Positions 9,393-17,900 of a DNA stretch of 64,000 nt are shown here, piece by piece. The DNA comes from Frankiales bacterium (GTDB lineage Bacteria > Actinomycetota > Actinomycetes > Mycobacteriales > Geodermatophilaceae), in NCBI GenBank assembly GCA_025465155.1, contig JAODNJ010000070.1, positions 1-64,000 of the forward strand. Reading direction: 5' to 3'. The translations under genes were made by a program, and so were the position numbers. The notes beneath the pieces are model-generated. The model ran no database searches. It was given only the letters and a program-made list of their open reading frames with translations, and had not been told where the DNA came from. Each line of letters opens with the position of its first letter. Position 1 is the stretch's first letter.

Positions 9393-10516
9393 GGGGCGCG
9401 GTCGTCCTGTCGATCAACCCGGGGTCCCGCTCCCTGAAGGCGGCCGCGCACGACGGGTCGGGTGCGCGGCTGTGGGCGCACCAGGTGCCCCGGCCGACGA
9501 CGGAGCCCGGCAGCGCGGTCGCCGAGATCGCCCGGCGGCTGGCCTCGGCCGGGCTGGCAGTGTCCGCGGTGGCCCACCGCGTGGTGCACGGCGGCCCGGT
9601 GCACGTCGCGCCGGAGCGGATCGACGACGAGCTCGTCGCCGACCTGCGGCAGCTGGTGGACTTCGCGCCGCTGCACCTGCCCGGCGACCTGGACTCCATC
9701 GAGGCGGCCCGCTCCCGGTGGCCCGACGTGCCGCACGTGGCCTGTTTCGATACCGCGTTCCACGCCACGCTCGCACCGGCCGCGCACCGGTTGCCGGTGC
9801 CCGACGGCATCACCGCGCTGGGCGTGCGCCGCTACGGCTTCCACGGCCTGTCGGTGCAGCACGTCGTCGACACCGTGCCCGGGCTGGGGCGGGCTGCGGT
9901 GGCCCATCTCGGTGGCGGCTGCAGCGTCACCGCCGTCGCCGGCGGCCGGTCGGTGCAGACGTCGATGAGCTTCTCCCCCACCGGCGGTCTGCCCTCGGTC
10001 AGCCGGAGCGGTGACCTGGACCCCGAGGTCCTGCTGTTCCTCATCGACCGGGGCTGGACCACCGCGGACCTCCGCGGCCTGGTGGACAGGTCCTCCGGAC
10101 TGGCGGGGATGAGTGGGGGGCTGACCGACGTCGCCGAACTGACCGACCGGGCCTCGGCGGGCGATCCGGACTGCCGGCTGGCGCTCGAGGTGTTCACCAC
10201 CGCGGTCGCCACGACGGTGGCCGGGTACACGGCAGTGCTGGGCGGACTGGACACGCTCGTGTTCACCGGCGGGATCGGTGAGCACTCCGCTCCGGTGCGG
10301 GAGGCGGTCACTACCCGGCTGCGTCACCTCGGCGTCGATATCGACCCGACCGCGCCGCTCCCCGGGAACATCAGCTTCCCCGACGCTCCGGTGCGCACCG
10401 TGGTCGTGACCGCCAACGAGGAAGTGGTCATGGACCGGCTGGCCCGAGAGCTCCTCGCCCCCGCCCTCACCACGACGGGAGACCGGCTCGGCCCGGTCGC
10501 CCGCCCGCCCGGCTGA
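9389..10516 (+). CDS. ackA: Acetate kinase
   Basis: 375 residues from the ATG that overlaps the xfp stop; longer upstream frames only read through xfp. Acetate/propionate kinase (ASKHA fold) motifs are in order: N-terminal SINPGSRSLKAA, HRVVHGGPVHV, FDTAFHATL with the catalytic Asp, RYGFHGLSVQHV, the phosphate loop AHLGGGCSVTAV and the adenosine loop VFTGGIGEHSAPVREAV. It converts acetyl phosphate and ADP into acetate and ATP, completing an energy-yielding phosphoketolase shunt. It is slightly shorter than the E. coli enzyme (400 residues) but has all landmarks. Confidence 0.95.
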   Translation: MRGAVVLSINPGSRSLKAAAHDGSGARLWAHQVPRPTTEPGSAVAEIARRLASAGLAVSAVAHRVVHGGPVHVAPERIDDELVADLRQLVDFAPLHLPGDLDSIEAARSRWPDVPHVACFDTAFHATLAPAAHRLPVPDGITALGVRRYGFHGLSVQHVVDTVPGLGRAAVAHLGGGCSVTAVAGGRSVQTSMSFSPTGGLPSVSRSGDLDPEVLLFLIDRGWTTADLRGLVDRSSGLAGMSGGLTDVAELTDRASAGDPDCRLALEVFTTAVATTVAGYTAVLGGLDTLVFTGGIGEHSAPVREAVTTRLRHLGVDIDPTAPLPGNISFPDAPVRTVVVTANEEVVMDRLARELLAPALTTTGDRLGPVARPPG

Positions 10517-10576
10517 CCGGCCGGCGATGCTGCCCATCATCCGAGGGGCCCACACCGGCCGGCCCACACCTCGCAC

Positions 10577-11320
10577 CTAGCGCCTGGCCGGCGGGGCTTC
10601 CATGGCTCCGATCCCGATGAGCCGGGTCCGCAGCGTGCCCGCGCCGAAGTCGTCGGCCGAGAGATCCGGTGCACCGACCTGCCGGTGGATACAGCGGAGC
10701 AGGGCGCGCACCCCGCTGATGAGCTCCTCGCGGTCGGTGTCTGCGGCGTCGTCGTGGGCCGCGACCTCCGAGGACACCTGGTCCGCTGGCCGGGCCGCGA
10801 TGAGCACGATCGCGCCCTGCATCGCAGCCAGACAGCTGAGGATGAGATTGAGCAGGATGAAGGGGAAGGGTCGAAGCCGCTGCCGGCGCTGCCGATCATC
10901 CAGCCGGTCAGGAGGACTAGGAGACTCGGGCGAAACGCGCAGCGAAACTCGGCGGATCGTTGACCAAGCGGCCCCGTCGCCCCCTGCTTGAGCGGCGGGA
11001 CCTGAACTGACGGAGCCGCGCGCGCGACTCGTCAGCCTGCCACCAGTATTCGGGGCCATGAGGGTGCCCGCGAGCCGGGATTCCGGTCTGCGGGCATGCC
11101 GAAGGCCCCGCCGAGGCGGGGTGTGGGGCGCGGCGCGTTAGGCCGCGAGCGGGATGGCCCCCGCCCGCGCCGCGCTGAGCGCGCAGGCGAGGCGGGTGAG
11201 GATTGTCAGGTCGGCGCAGATCCCTCCTAGTGGCCACACCACGAAGGTCCACGAGCCCATCCGGTTGCGCAGTCGTTCGGCGGCCCGTTCGCCGAGCGTC
11301 AGCCGGTCCGCGGTCCGCAC
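10577..11320 (-). pseudogene. Broken DUF1003 membrane protein gene
   Basis: The 5' part encodes GERAAERLRNRMGSWTFVVW and the 3' part PFPFILLNLILSCLAAMQGA followed by IVLIAARPADQ, the two ends of a DUF1003 protein. They are separated by a 306-bp insert bordered by CTAG on both sides (10917-10920 and 11227-11230). Removing the insert plus one CTAG restores SWTFVVWPLVLLTGWMIGSA in one frame. A second lesion, one missing C in the run near 10870, shifts the frame between FDP and FPF. The gene is therefore inactive on two counts. DUF1003 function is unknown. Confidence 0.85.
10921..11226. mobile_element. 306-bp insertion with CTAG target duplication
   Basis: The insert interrupts the DUF1003 gene and is flanked by direct CTAG copies, a target duplication also seen at the IS5-type element at 36588. 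The outer ends are GAGACTCGGGCG and, on the other strand, GAGGGATCTGCGCC; only the first three bases agree well, so terminal inverted repeats are weak. It has no plausible gene but contains a hairpin, CCCCGCC-TC-GGCGGGG, near 11110. It may be a non-autonomous (MITE-like) element mobilised by an IS5-type transposase. Confidence 0.6.
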
Positions 11321-11420
11321 GCCGGATGACGCGGCGGAACGGACGGAGGGTGGCGCGGTCAGCAGGACAGGTCGTCATGCCCGGCATGGTGGGACGCGGG
11401 CGATTGCCCTGCCCGGTGCG

Positions 11421-11440
11421 GGAGGGACGGAAGTCCCGTG
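11421..11440. promoter_or_regulatory. DosR-like operator upstream of the flavoprotein gene
   Basis: The core GGGAC-GGAA-GTCCC (11424-11437) has both DosR half-sites intact with the correct four-base spacing. It is about 145 bp upstream of the start of the pyridoxamine-oxidase-like gene. This is the best of the three DosR-like palindromes in the window. Confidence 0.55.
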
Positions 11441-11583
11441 CCGAGGCGCCTCGCGACCCTGGGAGCCGGCTGAGGGACGCCCGTAACCTCGGGGAGCCAG
11501 ACGCGGGAGGCAACCCCAGGTAGTTCCGGGGCGCAAGACCCGGTCGCCCAGAACCGCCGATCAGGAGAGGAGGCCCGCTCGCC

Positions 11584-12111
11584 ATGGCCAGCACCGACGG
11601 CAGCGCGGTCCCCGGGCGGGAGCTGCTGGCGACCGAGCGCGAACGACTGCTCGACCTACTCGACGAGGCCGACTGCCGACGGCTGCTCGCGACCGCCATC
11701 ATGGGACGAATCGCCTTCACCGAGGGAGCCATGCCGGCGATCCAGCCGGTTTCCTTCGCCCTCCGCGGGGAGGACGTCCTCATTCCGACCGGCCTGGGCA
11801 GCAAGATGGCCGCGGGCAGCCGTGGTGCCGTGCTGGCCTTCGAGGTCGACGACTACGACCTCGTCGAGCGCACCGGGTGGAACGTCACCGTCATCGGCCC
11901 ATCCCGGCTGATCAGCGATCCCGATCAGGTTCGAACGCTGGATGCCCTGGGGGTACGGCCGTGGGCACCCGCGTTCACGCACTGCTACATCGCCCTGCGA
12001 ATGGCGGTCGTCCGGGGTCGGTGCATCTCCTCGACCGATGTACGAGGCGAGCCGGTGGACGCAGCCGGCGACCGGTCGGCCACGCCCGACCCGGCTGGAA
12101 CGCCTGCCTGA
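11584..12111 (+). CDS. Pyridoxamine 5'-phosphate oxidase-like flavin/F420-binding protein
   Basis: 175 residues with a split-barrel PNPOx-like domain: LLATAIMGRIAFTEGAMPAI followed by QPVSFALRGEDVLIPT, GSKMAAGSRGAVLAFEVDDY and TGWNVTVIGPSRLI. Such short members bind FMN, F420 or haem and are common in DosR-type regulons; they are not vitamin B6 enzymes as a rule. A GGAGAGGAGG ribosome site lies just before the ATG. The good DosR-like palindrome upstream and the neighbouring stress genes suggest hypoxic induction. The substrate is unknown. Confidence 0.85.
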   Translation: MASTDGSAVPGRELLATERERLLDLLDEADCRRLLATAIMGRIAFTEGAMPAIQPVSFALRGEDVLIPTGLGSKMAAGSRGAVLAFEVDDYDLVERTGWNVTVIGPSRLISDPDQVRTLDALGVRPWAPAFTHCYIALRMAVVRGRCISSTDVRGEPVDAAGDRSATPDPAGTPA

Positions 12112-12302
12112 GGGGGGACGTTCCCTGACGAGTGCCAGGACCACCGCCCCGCTGGATGACAAAGGCCCTGACCCGCATCGACCTTGGTCAGCACGCAAAT
12201 GCAACCACGTCGAGACGGCCGTTTAGCGGTAGGTCAATAGCCGAGGTAACGGTCGACTGCGAGGAGCCGCCACACTTGCCGTGTGGGGGCCGGAGGGAAG
12301 CA

Positions 12303-13736
12303 TCACGCCGAGACCGTGAGGAAGAGTTTCTCGAGTGGCGGATAGCCCTGAACGTCCAGCGCCCAGCTGAGCCATTCCCCCTCCGGGCGATACCACTGCA
12401 GCCAGGCCTCGGCCTGGTCTCCAGCGGATCCAGCAGGATTGGCCACTATTAGGAACTCGCGGACGAACGGCGATCGAACAGGCGTGACCAGATGTGTCGC
12501 TCGGCTGTCAAGCAGCTGAGTCTCCGCGCTGAGCGATCCAACTTGGGATGCTGGCGCGGAAGAAAGGACCAGACCGGCTACGTGAGGAAGGCCAGACAGG
12601 CAATAGGCGATGCCGTTGGCAAGCTGGCGCAACCAGTCCAAATGCTCCTCGGGTCGAGCGGAAAGCAGCCAGAACTGCGAGGTTTCGTCGAAACGCAGCC
12701 AGAGTGGTGCATCGCCGCGCGCCTGCTCCGCCTTGTTTGCTATGGCGCTCCGAATGCGCCGCCATTCGTCGCCTCGGCGAACTGGCACCGACCAACCAAT
12801 GCCGTCGGGAGCCATCCCTGGCGCGATGCGCAGTTGCCCTCCACTCGGGGCGTCTCTCGTCCGTGGGGTCTGTGTTGCTGCGGTGTCGGCTGCCTGGCGG
12901 GCGATGTCCAGGAGCCATTCGTCGAGCACAGCCGGGTTTTCTCCGATATCAAAATCGCCTTCGAAGTAGACACTGTGCTGAATTGACAAATTGAGGAAGT
13001 TGTCCTGAACGCGACGCGCGGCATCCAGGTTGGTAACGGCCTGCGCGTCCAACTGGAAGTCCTTGGCCTCGACGAACATGGCATCGGCGTCGCGGCTAAG
13101 GAACAGGTCTGTCTTGGCCCCGGGACGTGGCACCGGCTCGAGCCTCACCGTCCAGCCGGACCGCAGGGCCAACGCGCCAACTTCGAGTTGCAGAAGGCCG
13201 TGCGCAAAGTGCCCAAGGTCGCCGCGCATGTCCTTGCGCACCTGAGCAAAGCCACTGCTCGTCCGAAGTAGGGAGAGGCGCGCCGCCAACTCAAGGATGC
13301 GCCAGTAGACATGGACAGTGTCGTTGATCGGCCACCAGTAGGTCGACAACAGTGGCAAGCGGGCTGCAATGGCCCGCCGGCGATCAGCCGCGGCGAACTT
13401 GGACAACCAGTCTGCGCCGAAGAACTCGGTGATCGTCTCGACAGCGCCGCGAACCGTGGCCTTCCCCTCTGGGGTGAGGACGCGAGAGTGAGTGATTGGG
13501 CTGGCCCAGAGCTCCCAATCAAGGGGGGCTTCCCCGCTGATCACGGCTTTCCAGCGGTCCTCCGATACCACCGCAACAGTCTGCCCTGACGGGCCGACGA
13601 ACACGTAGTGACTGCCAGGCAGCCTCTGCGCGCTAGTAGGGGGACGTCCACGGACGGCGACGCACTGCGGGGCCGTGGGCTTGCCGTTTGCGGACGCACC
13701 GGGAGTTCGTGCTGAGGCCGGGCACCACCAGCGCAC
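12303..13736 (-). CDS. Orphan protein with a PD-(D/E)XK nuclease-like core
   Basis: 477-codon frame with no family I can name. Around residues 175-230 a likely nuclease core is visible: Glu in LLQLEVGALALRSGW, Asp in GAKTDLFLSRD and the E-x-K of MFVEAKDFQLD, spaced as in PD-(D/E)XK proteins. The rest is mixed alpha/beta with a C-terminal SWALDVQGYPPLEKLFLTVS. GC content is slightly lower and more even than in its neighbours, suggesting transfer. The first 40 codons are unlike the rest; no other ATG or GTG is in frame nearby, so the N-terminus is uncertain. An IS5-type element begins 100 bp upstream. A restriction or defence role is possible but unproven. Confidence 0.6.
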   Translation of the reverse strand: MRWWCPASARTPGASANGKPTAPQCVAVRGRPPTSAQRLPGSHYVFVGPSGQTVAVVSEDRWKAVISGEAPLDWELWASPITHSRVLTPEGKATVRGAVETITEFFGADWLSKFAAADRRRAIAARLPLLSTYWWPINDTVHVYWRILELAARLSLLRTSSGFAQVRKDMRGDLGHFAHGLLQLEVGALALRSGWTVRLEPVPRPGAKTDLFLSRDADAMFVEAKDFQLDAQAVTNLDAARRVQDNFLNLSIQHSVYFEGDFDIGENPAVLDEWLLDIARQAADTAATQTPRTRDAPSGGQLRIAPGMAPDGIGWSVPVRRGDEWRRIRSAIANKAEQARGDAPLWLRFDETSQFWLLSARPEEHLDWLRQLANGIAYCLSGLPHVAGLVLSSAPASQVGSLSAETQLLDSRATHLVTPVRSPFVREFLIVANPAGSAGDQAEAWLQWYRPEGEWLSWALDVQGYPPLEKLFLTVSA

Positions 13737-13837
13737 CCGAGGGGCGTTGAGTTGCCGGGCTGCCTGTCCGGTCCCACGCCCAGGGGCTCAACGGCGGCAC
13801 CGACTTCCGCGACCCGGATCAGCCGCACGGTCGCGGT

Positions 13838-14728
13838 CTAAGAGATGGTTTCTGAATGACCCCGGCGTGGCTGCCGTAGGTGACGGCGGCCCCTGAGCAC
13901 GCTGGTCTGGGTGATCGAGGAGCTTGTGCCTGACGGGCTGTGGGAGCGGATCCAGCCGCTGCTGACACCACCGAGACCGCGACGGCGTCGCTATCCGGGT
14001 CGGCGGCCGATCGGTGATCGTGCCGCGTTGGCCGGGATCGTGTTCGTGCTGAGGACCGGGATCAACTGGAACCAGCTGCCTGCCGGCCTGGTCGGCTGCT
14101 CCGGGGTGACCTGCTGGCGGCGGTTGCGGGACTGGACCGAGGCCGGCGTCTGGCCCGTGCTGCACGAACAGTTGCTGGCCCAGCTGCGCGCCCTCGGAGA
14201 GCTGGACCTGGACCGCTGCGCGGTCGACGGCTCCCACGTGCGCGCGCTCAAAGGGGGGATCACGTCGGCCCGTCACCTGTCGACCGTGGACGGCCCGGTT
14301 CCAAGCATCATCTGATCTGCGAGGCCGGCGGCATCCCGCTCGCGGTCAGCCTCACCGGCGGCAACCGCAACGACATCACCCAGCTGATCCCGCTGGTCGA
14401 GGCCGTGCCACCGATCCGCGGCCTGCGCGGCCGGCCGCGCCGGCGCCCGCGGGAGCTGTTCGCCGACCGCGGCTACGACCACGACATCTACCGCCGCCAA
14501 CTGCGCGCCCGCGGCATCACCCCCCGGATCGCCCGCCGCGGCATCGCGCACGGCTCGGGTCTGGGCCGACACCGCTGGGTGGTCGAGCGTGGCTTCGCCT
14601 GGCTGCACGCCTTCAAGCGGTTGCGCACCCGCTACGAGCGCCGGGGTGACATCCACCTCGGCCTGCTTCAGTTGGCCTGCTCGCTGATCTGCTACCGCCA
14701 CCTGCCGTCGTTCTGAAACGAGTTCTAA
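13838..14728 (+). mobile_element. IS5-family element (IS427-like) with CTAA target repeat
   Basis: Bounded by direct CTAA at 13838-13841 and 14725-14728, with imperfect inverted ends starting GAGATGGTTTCTGAA on the left and AACTCGTTTCAGAA, read inwards, on the right. Two overlapping transposase frames lie inside. With the element and one CTAA removed, the target reads CGCGGTCTAAGACCGCG, a palindrome. Confidence 0.85.
13911..14716 (+). CDS. IS5-family DDE transposase made by -1 frameshifting
   Basis: Frame 1 (13911-14315) carries the N-terminal DUF4096-like domain and the first catalytic Asp in CAVDGSHVRAL. Frame 2 (to 14716) carries the second Asp in LFADRGYDHD and the Glu in WVVERGFAWLHAF. 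The frames join at AAAGGGGGG (14250-14258): re-reading one base gives the expected continuation LKGGDHVGPSPVDRGRPGSK. This is the usual programmed -1 arrangement of the group, so the element may be active. Confidence 0.85.
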
Positions 14729-14864
14729 GACCGCGCTCTCGACGGGCCCGGCGTCCGCTCACAACTGAACTATCCCAGGCGACGCGTCCGCCGACGATCG
14801 ACCTTGGGACTTCTTCGCCACCCAAATGAGTGGCGGATCGTTCTCCAAGCACCCCAAAATCGTT

Positions 14865-14909
14865 TCAAGATCATCGCCGACACACCTCATGCACCTCGGA
14901 TGATCTTGA
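14865..14909. other. 11-bp inverted repeat before the relaxase; oriT or operator candidate
   Basis: TCAAGATCATC (14865-14875) and its exact complement GATGATCTTGA (14899-14909) flank 23 bases and end 33 bp before the relaxase ATG. The stretch is clearly AT-richer than its surroundings. MobF relaxases nick next to inverted repeats that often sit beside their own gene, so this is a candidate oriT; a self-regulation operator is the alternative. Confidence 0.45.
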
Positions 14910-14941
14910 TGCGGGACAGGTCTTCCTAGCGTCAGTTTGTG

Positions 14942-17900
14942 ATGACGGTTCACAAGCTGACGGCGGGCGACGGGTACGCGTATCTGACCAACCAGGTTGC
15001 CGCCCACGACGTCACCGAGCGTGGTTCCGGCAGCCTCGGTGACTACTACAGCGAGAAGGGCGAAGCGCCTGGCGCCTGGATGGGACGCGGCCTTGCGGGT
15101 GTGCCGGAGTTTCCGGTTGGCGCGCAGGTCACCGAGGCGCAGATGGTGGCGCTGTTCGGGCAGGGACGTCACCCCAACGCCGAGCAGATCGAGCGGGCGG
15201 CTCGGCTTTCCGGCCAAGACCTCCAGCAGACCGATCGGGCCAGCCGTCTTGGCTCGCCCTACCTCGTCTTCGAGCGGGCCAACGAGTTCCGTCGTCGCTG
15301 CGCCGAAGAGTTCCGCGACTACAACATCGCCCGCGCATTGGAGCCTGTCACCCCGGTTCCGGACGAGGACCGCGCGCGGATCCGCACGGCCGTGGCCACC
15401 GCGATGTTCGCCGAGAGCTACGGCCGTCCGCCGGCCGGCGCCCGGGAGCTGTCCGGCCACCTGGCACGGATCTCCAGGCAGGCCACGACCGCGGTGGCCG
15501 GCTACGACCTGACCTTCAGCCCGGTCAAGAGCGTCTCGACGCTCTGGGCGATCGCCCCGCCCGAGGTAGCGGCCGTCATCGAGCAGGCGCACGCCGACGC
15601 CGTCGCCACCACCCTGCGATGGCTGGAGGACCACGCGACCTACACGCGGACAGGCCATCACGGGGTAGCGCAGGTCGAGGTGCGGGGCCTCATCGCAGCG
15701 GCATTCACCCACCGCGACTCACGAGCCGGCGACCCCGATCTGCACACCCACGTGGCCATCAGCAACAAGGTGCAGACCCTCGATGGCCGGTGGCTGGCGC
15801 TGGACGGCCGGCCCATCTACAAGAACAACGTCCCCGCGTCCGAGCGGTACAACACCCGACTGGAGGCGCTGCTCGTCGACCGGCTCGGCGTCCGCTTCGC
15901 CGATCGCCTCAGCACCGATCCGAGCAAGCGACCGGTACGGGAGGTCGTCGGTATCGACGGGCCACTCCCCCGGCTCTGGTCCTCACGACGGCGGGCTATC
16001 GAGGTGCGCCGCTCGGCGCTCGCGCGGCAATTCCAAGCCGACCACGGCCGCCCACCGACCACGGTCGAGGCGATGTCCCTGGCTCAGCGGGCCAACCTGG
16101 AGACCCGCCAGGCCAAGCACGAGCCGCGCTCCTCCGCCGAGCAGCGCGCGCACTGGCGTGCGCAGGCGTTGGCCACGTTGCGCGGCGAAGAGCACCTGCG
16201 TGCGTATCTGGACGGCGTCCTGCGCGGCACCCGCGGTCGTCCACACAGCCCGACGCGCGTGTGGGTGACCGAGACCGCCCAGCAGGTGCTGGCCGTGGTG
16301 AGCAGCACCCGAGCGACCTGGCAGGAGAACCACGTCCGTGCCGAGGCCGAACGCCACGTCCGGACCAGCGGGCTCCGGCTGGCCGACCTTGACCGGGCGG
16401 TCGACGCGGTCGTCACCGCCGCGCTGTCACCGCCGCTATCGATCCGGATGGACGGCGGGGTGACACAGGGCAGGCGCGCCGCGGACGAACCTGCCGCGCT
16501 GCGCCGCTCCGACGGCACGTCCGTGTACGTGGTCGCCGGCTCGGCGCGGTACACCTCGAGCGAGATCCTCGCCGCCGAGCAGCTCGTCCTGGCCGCGGCC
16601 GGCCGGCGCGACGGCCATGTCACCCCCACTGCGGCCGTCGAGGTCGCGCTGCTGGAGTCGGTGGCCAATGGGGTGACACTCAACCCCAGCCAGGCGCAGC
16701 TGGTGCGTGAGCTGGCCACATCCGGAGCCCGGGTGCAGCTGGCTCTGGCGCCAGCGGGCACCGGCAAGACCACCGCGCTGCGGGCGCTCGCGACGGCCTG
16801 GCGGGCCGGCGGCGGCGAGGTCGTCGGCCTGGCCCCGTCCGCGGCTGCGGCCACGGTGCTGCGCGAGCAGATCGGCGCCGACACCGACACCCTGGCCAAG
16901 TTCATTCACGCGCTGACCACCGGCATCCACGTCCCGCCGTGGCTGACCTCGATCGGCCCGGGCACCGTGGTCCTCGTCGACGAGGCCGGCATGGCCGGAA
17001 CCAGCGACCTGGCCCGCGCCGTCGAGCACGTCACCGCAGCCGGCGGGTCGGTCCGGTTGATCGGCGACGACCAGCAACTGGCCGCGGTCGGCGCCGGCGG
17101 ATTGCTGCGCGACCTCGGCGCCCACCACGGAGCGGTCGGCCTCTCCCAGGTCGTCCGCTTCACCGACCCCGACACCGGCGCGCCCAACCACGCCGAGGCG
17201 GCGGCGTCGCTGGCGCTGCGCGACGGCGACCCCGCGGCGCTCGCCTACTACGTCGATCAGCGCCGGGTGCACGTCGGCGACCTCGCCACCATCACGGATC
17301 AGGCCTACGCCGCCTGGGCGATCGACCGGGCCGCCGGCCGCGACGCCATCCTGCTGGCCCCCACCCGGGAGCTCGTCGCGGAGCTGAATGCCCGCGCCCG
17401 TGCCGACCGACTGGCCCGACAGACTGGGCCGATCGGCCGCGAGGTCACCCTGGCCGACTCGTTGTCCGCTTCTGTCGGCGACGCGGTGATCACCCGCCGC
17501 AACGAGCGCACCCTCTCGCTCGGCGCCACCGACTGGGTGAAGAACGGCGACCGATGGACCGTCACCGCCGTCCACGACAACGGCGCTCTGGACGTCGTCC
17601 ATCAGCGCACCAGCCGACACGTCACCCTGCCCCCCGGCTACGTGACCGAGCACGTCACCCTCGGCTACGCCACCACCGTGCACGGCGCCCAAGGCGTCAC
17701 CGCCGACACCTGCTACGCCGTCGCCACCGGGGCGGAGATGCGCCAGCTGCTGTACGTAGCCCTCACCCGCGGCCGGCACGCCAACCACGTCTTCCTCCTC
17801 ACTGCCGGCGACGGCGACCCGCACAGCGTGATCACCCGCGATGCGCTGCTGCCTCCCACCGCCGTCGAGCTGCTGACCCGGGTCCTGGCCCGCGACGGCA

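Noticed and set aside
10917-11804. 295-codon minus-strand frame across the DUF1003 insert
   Set aside because: It mixes the insert, part of the broken gene and the antisense of the flavoprotein gene; no coherent domain.
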